Below are positions 31,068 through 44,277 of a DNA stretch of 64,000 nucleotides, in pieces (the first letter of the stretch is position 1; every line of letters begins with the position of its first letter). The DNA is taken from the NCBI GenBank assembly GCA_030737875.1, contig CM060912.1:260696231-260760230 (forward strand), in the 5' to 3' direction. The stretch is from Allium sativum. Taxonomy: Eukaryota > Streptophyta > Magnoliopsida > Asparagales > Amaryllidaceae. The notes under the pieces were generated by a model. It ran no database searches, was not told the origin of the DNA, and saw only the letters and a list, made by a program, of their open reading frames with translations. A program made the translations under genes and the position numbers.

Positions 31068-32186
31068 GATAGCAGCTATGGGTCGATTCATTTCAAAGGT
31101 GACTGATAAATGTATACCCTTCTTTGAACTAATTAAAAGAGGAAAGCGAAACTTTGCTTGGATGCCCGACTGTGTCGAAGCTTTCCAAAACCTAATCGAT
31201 CACTCGGAGAAATCTCCTATCCTCTCTAAACCCATTGGCCACGAGGACCTATTCGTTTATTTAGCAGTATCCGCACATGCGATTAGCTCGGTCCTGATCC
31301 GCAAAGAAGAGAAAGTACAACGGTCGGTCTACTATGTAAGCAAAAAGTTGGCAGGGGCCGAGCGTAATTATCTGAAAATCGAGAAGCTTGCCTGTAGCCT
31401 GTTAATTGCATCAAGGAAACTCCAGCATTATTTTCAAGCCCATCCAATTAAGATATTTACTGACCAACCCCTTCGACAAGTTTTGCAATGGCCCGAGGCC
31501 AGTGGGAGATTACTAAAATGGAACATTGAATTAAGCCAGTTCGACTTAACTTTTGTGCCCCAAAAATCAATCTGGGGGCAGGCCTTAGCCGACTTTATAG
31601 CAGAATTCACTGCCCCAGAAGATGAAGACCGGAATGACAATCCCGAGCATTTGAAGGTTGAACCTGAACCGATCGCTTGGAAGCTATACACGGATGGGGC
31701 TCGAAATGAACGTCGTTCGGGTGCCGGTATAGTACTACTTTCCCCCGAAGGGCGGTCAGTTTATTATGCCTTGAGGCTTTAATTTCTCGCGACAAACAAC
31801 GATTCTGAGTTCGAAAACCTGATTGTCGGGCTAAAACTCGCAAAAGACTAAAAGATAACATCGCTCGATATTTTTTTTTGATTCGCAACTTGTGGTATGC
31901 CAAGTTTTTAATGAATATCTCACCAAGGGAGAACGACTGAGTTCTTATCTTAAACAAGTTAAGAAATTGTTGCAAAATTTCGGCCGATACAGCATTTCCC
32001 ACATTCCTAGAAAGGAGAATCAGAAGGCGGACAGGTTGGCTAAACTAGCCAGCTCAGACCATCCGGGTGACACAGAGTTGGTTCCCATAAAAACCCTGAA
32101 TGTGCCGAGCATCGAGAAAATGGAGATCGACCAGGTTGATGTTGAACCCGAGAGAGAATCCTGGATGACCACCATCAAAAACTTCC
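31068..32186 (+). pseudogene. Grande-like RNase H plus second (archaeal-type) RNase H
   Basis: 31078-31782 is open for 234 residues. It holds the RT connection and first RNase H (AVSAHAISSVLIRKEE, GAERNYLKIEKLACSLLIAS, FTDQPLRQVLQWPEASGRL). A second RNase H-like start follows (KLYTDGARNERRSGAGIVLL), continuing in other frames to 32186 (NFGRYSISHIPRKENQKADR). Two RNase H domains in series, the second of archaeal/plant type, mark the Tat lineage. Stops follow at 31780-31782 and near 31850. At 32186 the coding sequence is interrupted by the inverted solo LTR. Confidence 0.82.
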
Positions 32187-35100
32187 TGTAACGACCCGGT
32201 TTTGAGCGACTTTGGTTACCCGATATACAACACATATCGACTAACAAAAACATCGACAAAACCCAGTAGTTAATAAAAGAAATTAGAGGGTGAGAATAGA
32301 TAAGGTAGAAACTTAGAATAGAAGAAGAAGAAGAACACAACATCAGAGTAACACTAATCTCACAGCGGAACGAATAACATATAATATGTATAACATAACT
32401 TTGAAACATAAATCTGTACTTGAATATACATCATTATCAAAATACAGCACTTACAACACAGCGGAGTTAACTATAGCTATATGATCCCGAAGCCTCCTGC
32501 TCTAGCTCTTCAATGTATCTGTAAATCCCGACTACTTAACTGCCCGTACAAAATTGAGCACCCAATAGTTTAAGGAAAACAAAACAAAATAAACTCCGGG
32601 TCAGTCATGGGACTGGTATGAGTAAATCAGTTTAAACAGTTTGAAACAAGTAAACGATATCTCATAAGACCACGCCGCATAACGGAACGGGTTTTTCCCT
32701 TATGAGAATCTAAAACAATCTTTATATCAAACTCATTGATATTATAATAATGTCTATCAACCACAATATAATAATCATCTAGCAGAAACGCTTTCATCTC
32801 ACGTTCTACATACATAGTATACAAGAAAAACCGCAAGCACGTATTGGGTAATGGATTTCCAACTATGACAAGGTATGGAACCACCTTTCGCTAATGTACC
32901 TCTAGAGAGGAATACACTGGGTTCAACAAGAACATCTTGCAACCCGGCCACACATGACCGACCACTCATTTCGCTTGAGTGTATCGAATGCATATCACCA
33001 ACGGTTGGGATCAGCAACCGTTTCCCGAATGGGACAGTATCAATGATAGATTATAGAAGTAAATGAAACTCTAGATCAGGTGATTATACACCCTAATAGG
33101 TGCGACCTACATAGCCATGCTGCCTGCCCGATTTCTGTCATTTACCGGATGATGAGGCTTGAGGTTACGCTTTATCATCACATCAGATTCACTTCGAATG
33201 CCACATTGTCAAATCCATCGAGAATCACTAACCGACGTCTACAAAAGTACAATACGTGTTAGCTAAAGAAGTTTCCTTCTCCACTTCCACTCTTGGTACG
33301 GTTGAAGAAATCAATGTACGTGACCTCTCTGGAAATACTCTATCAGACATCCGTCTTCAATTATCTTTGGCATATATGATTCACAACGCTATGCCAATAC
33401 AGAGTGGTTCTTTGGATAATAATCCAACCGGTCTCTCCATATTAACAACGTTAAAATGGTCAAAACTTTGATAGTCTGTGATTTAACTATCAAAGTAAAC
33501 ACGTGTGCAACAACGATATCATTCCCAAATGGGAATCCTATCAATCAATCATCAATCCTATATATATATATATCTATATATATATTTCCTTATTTTCTAA
33601 GTTTAGAAAATATACGTTAACATTGGAAAACATTTCCTTTTCTAATTCATATTTCCAATTTCAATATTTGATTACGTTTTCTGATTCTATTTGGAAAACA
33701 TTTCCAAATCTTCTTTACTTGGATTTAAACAGGTGTTTAAATCAACATCGCGACGACACTCAACCCACTATACTTATTTATTAAATTCACTTAACCACTT
33801 TCACTCTCGAACCTTAACCATTTCTAAATTAAAAACGAAGTCAATCAAGTTGGGGTATAATTACCTCTCAGACCTTAACTGAACAACATTTCAAATCTCG
33901 AAATAGGGTAAGTTCATCATTTAACCTTAATCGATTTACTCTTTTCACTTAACTCCTTTCGAACAAACTATATTCGATTACTCCTTTAACTCTATTCGAA
34001 TAAACAATATTCGATTACTCCTTTAACTCTATTCGAATAAACTATATTCGATTACTCCTTTAACTCTATTCGAGTAAACTATATTCGATTACTCCTTTCG
34101 ATTAAACTAACATCGATAACTCCTTTCGATTAAACTAACATCGATAACTTCTTTCGAATAACTAAATTCGGCGAACTCTACTCGACGAACTTAACTCGAA
34201 TCGACTAACTCGACTTACTTGGTTCGACCAAATTCGATTCGATTAACTAGGCTCGCCTAACTTGGGTCGACCCACTCGATTAACTTAACTTATTTAACTT
34301 AACTTAATTCTCAACTCGATCAACTCGATTACTTAACTCGATTAACTCCTATCAAATAACTAACATTCGATTTAACTCCTATCGAATAACTAACATTCAT
34401 TTAACTCAATTCGCTTGACTCTAGATCGCAGCGATCACAATGATTACGCCTGATTCCCTCAGGAAACATCCGACCACCTTAGGCTATCTGCAGCCCTACG
34501 AATTACGCTAGCAGTCGTGCTAAATGGTAACTCATTTGGATTAACTCTTATTCGAATAACTAACATTCGATTTACTTTTATCGATTATCTTAACTCGATT
34601 CACTTACATCGATTAACTAACTTGATTCACTTATCGATTCACTTGACTTAACTTATCTTAATTCGATAACTTAACTCGATAAATCTAACTCGATTATCTT
34701 AACTCGATAATCTAACTCAATTATCTTAACTCGATAAATCTAACTCTAATCGATTACTCTTATTCGGGTACCCCTATTTTGATAACGTTTATTCATTTAT
34801 AAAGATTTACTTTTAGTAACGGTTTTGCACTTTATAAATGTTCTCTTTAATATTGTTCTTCACTTATACAAGTGTTGTGTACCCATTCTATTTAAACTAT
34901 CGGCGTTAAAACCAATATCTCTTCTCTATATAAGTTTAGACTTATATATGTATTTATCAAAGGATAAATATCTCCTTTATAATCCATTTGATTTCTAAAC
35001 AAATATTTTCTTTATAACCTATTTGATTATGGTTTTACACTATTCCCTTTTAACTCTATTTGCAAATGTGTTGCAAATATTTCCTATATAATATTTTATT

Positions 35101-38100
35101 TGTTTTTTAAACAAATATCCCTTTATCTTATTCTATTCATTTAACAAATGAATATCTCCTTTTAGTTCTATTTATTTATTCTAAATGTTTCCTTTATAAT
35201 CTTCTATTTATTTAACAAATAAATATCTCATTTAATATCTCTTATTTATTTAACAAACAAATATCCCATTTATAAAATCTTATGATTTTATAAATATTTC
35301 CTTTTACTATTTCTATTTATTTAACAAATAAATATCTCATTATCTCATCCTATTTATTTAACAAATAAATAATCCATTATCTTATCTTATTTATTTACTA
35401 AGTAAATAATTCACTTTATAAATATTCCACCTATAAATATTTCTATTTATAAATATTCTATTTATAAATATTCTCTTTTATAAAATCCTCTTGATTTTTA
35501 TAAATATTCCGTTTTCAATATAACATTGAAAATTTCCTTTTATAATTATTCTATTTATTTTCCCCATAAATATTCCTCTTTATAAAATCCTATGATTTTA
35601 TAAATACGTTATTTTCAAAATATTCCCTTTCTATAAAATCGGTTGATTTTATAAAATTCCTTTATTTCAATATACATTGAAATATTTCTTTTTACATCCC
35701 GGGGTCTCTTATGATATTAAAATATCGAATAACAATGATCAACATCATTGTAACTCATATAATCCATAACAGATAATATATCACATCATACATCAACATA
35801 TATGAAAAAAACAGTAAAATAAATGTTGAGGAATCCAGTCGGATTCCTCCAACATGTTTCCCTGCATCACAGATGTTAGACCATACGAGTATAAAATACT
35901 CTGATAAACAGAATCAATATTCGATTAACGATTTATATATATATATATATATCGTTATCGATGATTTCAATCAATACACAAACAACTCAACCAACAGTTA
36001 ACACACAACAATCAGTCATCATTTAACAGTTCTAAATATACGTTATAAAAATAGAACTGTTCAGAATTGGTGAGTTTTACTCACTTTGGCAGTTCATCGT
36101 TAAAGAACGATAAACTGTTTGTTTGATTTGAATCAAACAATTTATTTCTACATAAATTCAGACGATCTCCAATCCACCTCTAGTCAGTTCCATCTCGAAG
36201 TGTCCGTCCATACGGTCCCAACGCAACTTACGATTCGTCAATCTGATATCGTATGACCGAGATACGATACATTAAAGTTCATACACAATTTTATATTAAA
36301 TTAAACTTTAACTAATTTTCTTACCGGGCCTTACTAATTGAATTCGGCCCACTACCAACTCAAAGTACCAGACCCGCACCACTATGTCTTCCCCAAAACC
36401 GACGTTGTTCTGCTGTGTTCCTCAATGCCATTCAGGGCATCTTCACCGATCCATACTCCAAATTCTCCCTCTCTTTTCTAATTTAAATCAATTTAAACTA
36501 AATATCCAAAACCCACATTAAAAATGTAAACCCTCCTTCACGTATACATCAAACAGTACCATCATTTTCCTGAGTAAAAGGCGCAACATGCTCCTAAGTA
36601 CCCAGTGCCACCATCACGTCCGAACCCTACAAACCAGTGCAACTCAACCTCTTTCCTATTTTCAAAAACAACTAACAACAGTACTCCACACTTTCTGTCC
36701 ACCCAAAAAGCTTCAAACTCCAAATACACAAACATACAACGCTCTAGTACACGCAACCCCTTTCCGCACCTGTATACCTTACGTCCCCCTCCTCTATCTA
36801 AAACAGTTCAAAGCTGGAACCATCATGTGGAGTTCGATCTCCACTTTGAACTCGCAATGTACTGAAATGTTGCTACTGAAATGTTGCTCATGCAACTGTA
36901 CAAGCCCGAACCCTCCTTCTACTTACACGTATTTCAAATAACTCGCTTACCCCCAAATGAACTTTCGATGTCGACCTACTGTTGTTCACCAACAGCAAAA
37001 GTGCGACACAAATTCCTACCAACTCCCTCAAAATCTTGATGAACCCGCCGCCTGCTTCACCATTACTACCGTGCTTAACCGGCTACCGGAAATGGCCGCG
37101 ACTATGCCCTGCTGATAACCTCCAAGCACCGCATAGAAGTCACACTATTGAAGCTTTTGATCTTGACAACATATAAGTATTTCAGTTTTTATTAGAGGAG
37201 ATATTCGGTTTTAATTTCCTTGATCCAATGTTTTTGCTGAGAGGGTTTCTCGAGCGTGGCAGCTGAGAGCATTAAGGATCGGGGAAATGAAATTTTGGTT
37301 AAAAGGGTTGGTAATGTTATCTAGTGTTTTGGGTTTAGATATTTTTGGTTTTCCTTAATCAGTTGAACTCCACGTTGAAGAAGATTTGTGCGGCTGATCA
37401 AAGAAAGGACGTGGTGGAAGCTTGGCCATTTAATTGTTGTTTTGGTGTCCAAAATTTTGCGTACCCTTAACATAGAATTCCGTTAACGTAAGAACCGCTA
37501 TCAACAGAAATAAAAATACTGTTGTGATCACCAATGTGCCCCGTTTCCAAAAATATAATAACGTCGTTGTTCAACTCATTTTGTGAAACCCCAAAATCGC
37601 TGATACAGGGTGCAACACTCCAAATAAAAAGAGTTGCTTATTTAATTAATTAAAAATTACAGTAAAATTCTAAAAATTATTTTATCGTCATGTCTCAAAA
37701 GAACCTTGTCTAAATTCACACCCGATATCTAGTTAATTTGAAATAACCGTTATGGCCACGAATGAATATATCGCTGTTTTTCTGAATATTTGATTTGGAC
37801 ATAAATCAAAATCTACACGACGAAATCCCCATTTTTCTCTTCCACTAGAAAGATATACTCCACCAGCTCCACACGTTTCTTGTTTCACAGAAATCCGATT
37901 TAAAACGGGCCCTGTATATTCAGTTGAAGTTCAAATCGCCAAATGGCGAACTGCCGCGCATTTTCGAGCTCGATTATAATTATATTATAATTATACATTC
38001 AACGATCGTTATATAAATATATTCGTTATTCAAATTCAATTCTAAACTGAATTATATATTTTGAATGGCCCAATTCACACCATATCGTCATTTCGGCCAA

Positions 38101-38256
38101 TTCTGATTATTTCAGAATTAAATATATTATTTAATTATTATTATTTTAATTAAATATTCACTATTATTATTTTAACGACCATTTAATTCTCTAATCACTA
38201 TTTAAATAATTAAATAAATTAATTATTATATCGCCGGAAAAATGTGGGTCATTACA
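32187..38256 (-). mobile_element. Inverted solo LTR, distant relative of the giant-LTR element
   Basis: The 6070-bp block starts TGTAACGACCC and ends GGGTCATTACA, the reverse complement of an LTR like those at 14616 and 21889. Throughout it aligns in inverted order with them: 32521-32640 with about 20090-20210, 37860-37960 with about 14910-15030. No second LTR, primer site or interior is present, so it is a solo LTR left by LTR-LTR recombination. The flanks are CTTCC (32182-32186) and TTTCC (38257-38261), a target duplication with one change, and the host pol frame continues across it. It is much more diverged from the intact pair than they are from each other, so it is older or from a sister subfamily. 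Confidence 0.88.
33940..34750. repeat. Short dyad repeats in the solo LTR
   Basis: Many ATTCGAATAAACTATATTCG and GATTACTCCTTTAACTC units, then TTAACTCGATT-type units. It is the diverged, inverted counterpart of the field at 18000-18700. A non-repeat segment at about 34420-34530 interrupts it. Confidence 0.75.
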
Positions 38257-38261
38257 TTTCC

Positions 38262-39457
38262 TCATCCACGGTACGTTACCCGAGAGAAAGAATGAAAGAC
38301 GAGCCTTGGTATGGCAATCTTCCAAATATGTAATTCAATATGGCCAGCTATATAGGAGGGGATTTTCTGTTCCCATGTTTCGATGTGTGGCCAACGATGA
38401 TATCAAGAAGATATTAACGGAAGTGCATGAAGGAGATTGCAGAGCATACACCGGGGGGAAAACCTTGGCCAGGAAGATATTGCGCTATGACTACTTTAGG
38501 CCAACCATCAACAAAGATGCCGCCAATTATTCTAAAAGATGTGACAAATGACAAAGGTTCGCACAGATTTCGTAAGCTCCCCCGACGGAGATCACCCATA
38601 TGGCTAGCCCTTGGCCATTCGCTGTTTGGTGGATAAACATTATCGGAACCTTGCCTATTTCGAAAGGGGGTTCTAAATGCACGATAGTATCAGTAGACTA
38701 CTTCACAAAATGGGCAGAAGCTGAGCAGATGACCACGATAATGGCATAGAAGGTCGTTAACTTTATTGTCAGGAGCATCATATGTTGGTAGGGGATAACT
38801 CGAACCATTGTCACTAACAATGGAACTCATTTGATAGTTCAGAGTTCAGATATTTTTGTGAGAAGTATTGTATTGAGGAGAAATATACCACGGTTGCACA
38901 TCCCTAGTCTAATGGACAAGTCGAAGCGGTTAACAAGATTATCAAAACCATTTTGAAAAAACGGTTAGAACGGGCAAAAGGAAAATGGGTTGATGAATTG
39001 TCCCTGACCCTATCGGCATATCGAACCACCCATAAGACGGCGACGGGTCATACTCCTTTCGCCTTATCCTATGGTTCGGAAGCGGTTCTCCCAATAGAAC
39101 TTAAAGTCCGGTCACATCGAACGACTTACTATGATCCCTTATCTAAAAAAGCGCTTCTCTTGACGGAATTAGACACGATTGATGAAAAAAGAGAAGAGGC
39201 AAACCTCCATGCAACGACCCATAGGGAAAGAGTCGTACGATATTACAACAAAAAGGTCCAGCCAAAAACTTTCGAAGTGGGCGACCTTGTTTTGAAGCGG
39301 ATCTTCCCGGTCCCCGTCCATATGGGCCCCCGGTGGGAAGGACACTACCTCATTCAATGAAATCTTGACAATGGGAGCTTTAGGCTATCGACCGTTGATG
39401 GCGAGCTTTTCCCAAGAGCATGGAATGCAGAGCATTTGCGACTTTATCTTTCTTAGA
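38262..39457 (+). pseudogene. Grande-like integrase, broken
   Basis: Pol resumes after the solo LTR. 38306-38551 covers the zinc-binding region (YVIQYGQLYRRGFSVPMF, then RKILRYDYFRPTINKDA and YSKRCDK). A stop at 38549-38551 follows. The catalytic core is visible near 38620-38950 (IVSVDYFTKWAEAEQ; TNNGTH) with frame disturbances. 38953-39360 is open and contains the C-terminal part (SAYRTTHKTATGHTPFALSY, YYNKKVQPKTFEVGDLVLKR). The final residues lie just beyond a stop at 39358 (NAEHLRLY). No chromodomain, as expected for Tat. Confidence 0.85.
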
Positions 39458-40182
39458 CTATTTGAATATTTCTATTTCCTTATTTGTTTTAGCATTGTAA
39501 TAAGCAACAGTTTGTCGATCGTAGCAATTTATGAATAAGAAGCTCCGTTCATGCTCTGATTATTTATTTGTTTTAAACTTGGACTGGTCGATTAGTTTTT
39601 GGCTCCTTCTTGGATGACTATAAGTAAGGGTGATGCCAACTGAACACCATGACTAACCGCATGGACTTAACTCTAATCCTCACGACTTGAGGATGAGTAT
39701 AAACGACGAAAGAGCGTGAAAGGTGCACCCCGACTAAAGACCACTCGAATCTTGACAGAACTCTCCCCCTTATCGACTAAGGGATGAGTATAAAAGACTG
39801 AAAGCGTACCCGCTCAATGACATTCAACTCCTGATAAGGGTTGGATCTACCTGAGCACGACTGAATGGTTCGCTATCCAAATGACTTCCCCCGACACCGG
39901 GGGCAAGGGGGGCAATAAGTAACCCTGGCCAGGGTAACATCCAAGTAACCCTCGGAGGCTAAAATAAGACATGACGTTCTTGAACATAAGTAACACAAAT
40001 ACTTGTGAAACACGAAGACTATCAATCGCGTTACCATAACATGACTACAAAATATTGTTATGTGACAGGTACATTTTGAGCATTATCTTCAGAGATATAA
40101 AGTTCAATAATTACAAAGACGCGAGGGCCGCACTCGCACCAGACTTCCGAAAAGGCCTAAAAGAAAAAATTACAATTGAAGC
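39458..40182 (+). other. Spacer between integrase and antisense gene
   Basis: Non-coding. It includes a diverged duplication around GGATGAGTATAAA (about 39691 and 39783), each copy followed by related GAAAG(A/C)GTA text, reminiscent of the tandem repeats that Tat elements carry downstream of pol. Confidence 0.55.
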
Positions 40183-43100
40183 TTAAGATAGGGGCGACAT
40201 CTCCCCACGCTCGATCATCTCTGCCGGCTCTTTCTGCTTAACCATCTCTATCGTCTCCTCAGTGCTCAGCGTGCGTCGTGGTCCCCCAAGCGTGCTCCCA
40301 AAAGAACGGGAGGCAGGTGCAAAGGCTTGCGTGTTAGTAGAATCCAGAAAGGGAGGGACTTCGACCGAAGAAAGGATAGTCGAGGGAATAGCTCGAATAG
40401 GCTGGACATTCATACTGTCTTCAGATGGTTCAGGTTTTACGGAAGAAATATCCATCTCCATTCGAGCTTGAACCTCTGCCATAGATGGACAATCACCTTT
40501 CTTCAGTTCTGAGACTATCTCCATATCAACATCCTCTGATGACCCTATATTAATCCTCTCTGCCTTCGGTCCTTCAATCGCATTCGCTGCACCCTCCTTC
40601 TCATCGGCGACAACATCTACTTCTGCATTCTCGTTCGTCCCGGCGGTGCCTAAAAAAAGGAGGGAGAGGGAGTAACACACGAATCAAGGTGGGATAAATA
40701 AACTTAAAATCAACTAGTCGCCCTGCCTCTGACTTTGGATTCAGTTAGTTTTTCTTTAGCAACTCCGGTTAGATCAGGTAAAAGAACGGATGATGGGCCA
40801 TTCTCAATGTTTGTAGCAATCAAAGAAGTAGATGCCTTAATCCGACTGCTGTCAACTTCTCCCTCGAGGACCGACTTCCCCTTTTCTCTACGACGTTCTG
40901 CTGCCACTACAACCTCTTCCTGCCTTCTCCTATCGGCCAACACCACCTGTTCCTTCTCGTTCAAAATTTAGGTCATTAAAAGCTCTTTGTCTACTGGTTG
41001 CCCTCGCGCTGTTTTTCTTTCCTCACCCAGAATTGTTCTCCATACATCAGCTAGGACCATGGGATACTTTAGCATCTAGGATAGATCCCTACGGCGAAGG
41101 AACTTGGCAAAAAACTCGAGAACCTAACGGGCATGTCCCTCTTTTAACTCGATCTTTTCTTGAGAATGCTTGGCCTCGACAGCCTGGATGTCAATATCAT
41201 GCTGAAGCTTTAGGTTGCTAGCTGACTCAATCGCCGCAGCAGCATTTTGTTCGACCAAGTCATTGTCCAATTCGGATGAGTGAAGTGTGGCCTTGAGATT
41301 CTGCACTTCTAAATCCAGTCAAATTTTGTCAGCCCTTAAAAATTTGATTTCACCCTTCATGGAGTCACACTCCCGACTCTTCTCCTGGGTCTAGATATTC
41401 AAAACCTCTACTTTTTTCTGGTGCTCTTCCTTGTCGACCGCCACCAGCAGTTCCAGGCCCTTAATTTTCTTCTCAAGAGATCTAAAGTTCTTCCTGTCCC
41501 TCGCCATGTCCCTTTTCAATCCGACAATCTCAGTCATTTCCTCTCTCAACATTCCGCTTACTTTCCCGGTGTATTCGCGCAATATGTTGTATTAAGAAAG
41601 AACATGGTCGAGGTTTTTGCGAATACGACGACAAAAACTGCTCGACATTGGCTGTAGCTCGGGGGCAGGCTCAATCCCTGTGAAGACAAGATCGAGAAAA
41701 TCCCGTTCTAGCTCTTTGGCTTGATCAGCGGAAGAAGGCTCGACCAAAGATCTAGGGTGACTCAGTGCAGCCCGGGAATGCCCAGCTCTCACCCCTTCTT
41801 CGAGGGTCTATTTATGAGAGCATGGGGAGGGTCGAAGCCTGGAGGGTTCATTCTCTTTTTCCTTTTTGGAATGCTCCCTAGCTCTTCCCTGTCCTTTGAT
41901 ATTCGAGCAAGCTTCCCTAAGCTTTTCTTCTTCTGCCTGCCCTGATCTTGGGCCACTTCTTTCCTTTTCTCTGCCTTCCTGTTATCTTGTTCCTGCTTAT
42001 TATCCTCCCTTTTCTACTTTCCCTTCTCTATGTTGTTTTCCACATCTCCATCTTTCTTCTCCTTCTCCCTCCAACTGCTCTTGTTTGCCATGTCGTTTCC
42101 CTTCCCGGTGTGTTGTAAAATGGGTTCGTCCGATTTGACATCTGCTGGAAGGGAGGCAAAAAGATTCCATAAAACTCCTCGTCGATGTCCCCTGAAAAGA
42201 GAGGATGGACATTAGTTAAAATGATCCACATTTGAGTTGAATGTGAAGAACATAGTGTTGCGATGTGCAATGCAAATGTTATATGACAAATCATTCATAA
42301 TGAATCTCACATTGAGGACAAAATCATACCTCTGATGTTTTCATGCCCGATTGACATCCCTTCCAATTGATTGATAAAGAATCGATTCGGATCTAAACTC
42401 CGCGGTGAGAGAATGACATAGGGGATCTGCAGTGATTTTAACCATGAAAGAGGTGATACAACGCGTTCTCCTTGCAAGCTATAGGCCGCGAGGGAATCCT
42501 TATCGACTGTAGGATCCCTCGAGTAGTTTTTAACGGGGACTTCTCGGGCTGGCTCGTCTTCTATTCTCCCTTCCTTGATGTTCAAGCTTCCGGCGAGGGA
42601 ATCCTTATCGACAGGAACTTTCTCCCTTCCTTGATGTTCAATCTTCCAGCGTTAGTCTTCTCGACTTTCAGCCTCTCGAACTCGTGTTTTGGAAGTAGGT
42701 TTCTTTGGACCAAGATCCTTTTTCTCCCTAAGAGAAAGATGGGCAGAGGATTCCCCGTCCAAGGAAGCTGTCTAGTTGTCTTTTGGCTTTCTTTTTGTCG
42801 AAGGCGCTTCACTCTGACTAGGGGCAATCGACCCGGTTCCTTCCTTCTAGGGCCCGATCGACCTAATCTCACTTAGGAGAGCATATTGATGAAGATGTTA
42901 GTCGGATAGACAATCCAAAAACCGCCGCTGCTTTAAATCTAAATTGATCAATCGCCTGTATCTTTCCTCAAACACCTCCCCTTCAGGCCTTGAGGGATAA
43001 TCTCCTATTAAAGGAGGAAGAATAGAGGATATAAAAAAAGAGGGAAAATAGAGATTCGTTGCAAGTGTTCGAATTGACAAATGGCCTTACTGCATTGGAG

Positions 43101-43830
43101 CCAATATCGAGCACATCCCGGTTGTTCCTTGATCCAGAACCACTCCCGCTTTGGATCACCCGCTTTACTGGGAATATCCTCAATAATCTTCCAACCTCGA
43201 GCAGACTCAAAGTAAAGAACGGAAGGAGACTGTTTCTCATTATTTTGAAATGAAAAAAGAAAGTCAGGTCCTTAAAGGTTGGAGGGTAACCCAAACATCT
43301 CATGAACAAGAAGTACATGGATAGCAGGCTACCATAGGCCATCAGATGAAATTGCATTGGGGCTAAGTTCATACGTCATAGGAAGTTGACGGTGAATGGA
43401 TGAAAAGGAGGAATGGCTCCCACGTTACACATCGGGAGAGACATCTCCATGTAACCGGTCACGGGATTATAGGGCCGATCAGCCTCTTGTGGAAGAAGAA
43501 CGTCCATAAAAGGAATCTTGTGTTTAGCCGTCAACTTCTTTAACTGTTTGCGGGTTATTTCAGACTCTGAGGCATCTCGAGGGTTTCTCAAAATTTCAGC
43601 TCCTGGAAGCATGTCAGGCGCTATAGGATCTGGATCCATAGCATTTAATTTAACCGCCACTTCAGGAAGAGCCGATACTTCCATCGATTGGTTTTGAGGA
43701 CTGTCGTTCGAATTTGAACCTGACCCGGTCGAGGACCTGGAAGAACTATCAACCCTGGTGGAAAAAAGCGAGTTCTTAGCTGATTCAAGCTTAAGATTTC
43801 CCCATGTCTTGACCATGACTAATTGAAACA
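40183..43830 (-). pseudogene. Antisense gene of the Grande-like element (gypsy-type transposon domain plus coiled coil), broken
   Basis: The ATG at 43816 begins MVKTWGNLKLESAKNS. DMLPGAEILRNP and KIPFMDVLLP follow, then the domain core (MQFHLMAYGSLLSMYFLF; LGYPPTFKDLTFFFHF) resembling PF04195, the putative gypsy-type transposon family. A stop at 43376 (a likely CGA to TGA change) and a frameshift near 43215 break it; the conserved frame continues with GWKIIEDIPSKAGDPKREWF. Charged helical segments with heptad-like spacing follow at about 41792-41124 (MARDRKNFRSLEKKIKGLEL; HDIDIQAVEAKHSQ). An acidic C-terminal exon runs 40653-40183, entered through a TTTTTTTAG acceptor. The antisense orientation between pol and the 3' LTR is known from Grande/Retand-type elements; function unknown. 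Confidence 0.65.
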
Positions 43831-44154
43831 CTGTCAATTTGAAATGAAAGAAAGGAGTCAGATTCAAGAAGAAATTAACTTGGTTCAAGCTACAGAAAGG
43901 CGGGAAATTTCACCACCTATATGGAATAATCGGGTTAACAAGATAAGGCATCATTCGGGGTTTGTCAGGACTAAATCGAATCCACGATCAGGTTCGCCAG
44001 AGATCACCGCAACGCTATCAATTCAGACAAGCCGGCGTCGGCGACCCTAACCACGGACCTCATATGGCCCAGATTACGGCAAAGTAAAGAAAGGGGGGTC
44101 CAATGCCGAAACAACATTGATGTGCTAAAAATAATATGAAGAAAGGGTATTTAC
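43831..44154 (-). other. Probable 5'-leader intron of the antisense gene
   Basis: On the minus strand a donor CTCAG/GTAAATA (donor bases 44154-44151) and an acceptor TTTCAAATTGACAG (ending 43831) bound 324 bp, 15 bases upstream of the antisense ATG. The acceptor is preceded by pyrimidine-rich CCTTTCTTTC. Both ends fit plant consensus. Confidence 0.5.
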
Positions 44155-44270
44155 CTGAGAAAGATGGGTTAATGTGAAGGTGATGGCAGTTTTCAATCTT
44201 TCACTTTGAGCAATAAAAGTAATCTTTTGCAGTAGAAGAAATGAGAAAAATGGAGTAAAAAAGATTTTCC

Positions 44271-44277
44271 CTTTATA
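44271..44277 (-). promoter_or_regulatory. Antisense promoter TATA box of the Grande-like element
   Basis: TATAAAG on the minus strand (context ACACTATAAAGGGAAAA) lies about 115 bp upstream of the leader-intron donor. With the intron it gives a coherent antisense gene start: TATA, short exon, intron, ATG at 43816. Confidence 0.5.

Noticed and set aside
32187..38256. A complete inverted element instead of a solo LTR
   Set aside because: No primer site, polypurine tract or second LTR; the block matches one LTR end to end, and the host pol frame resumes on both sides of a near-perfect target duplication.
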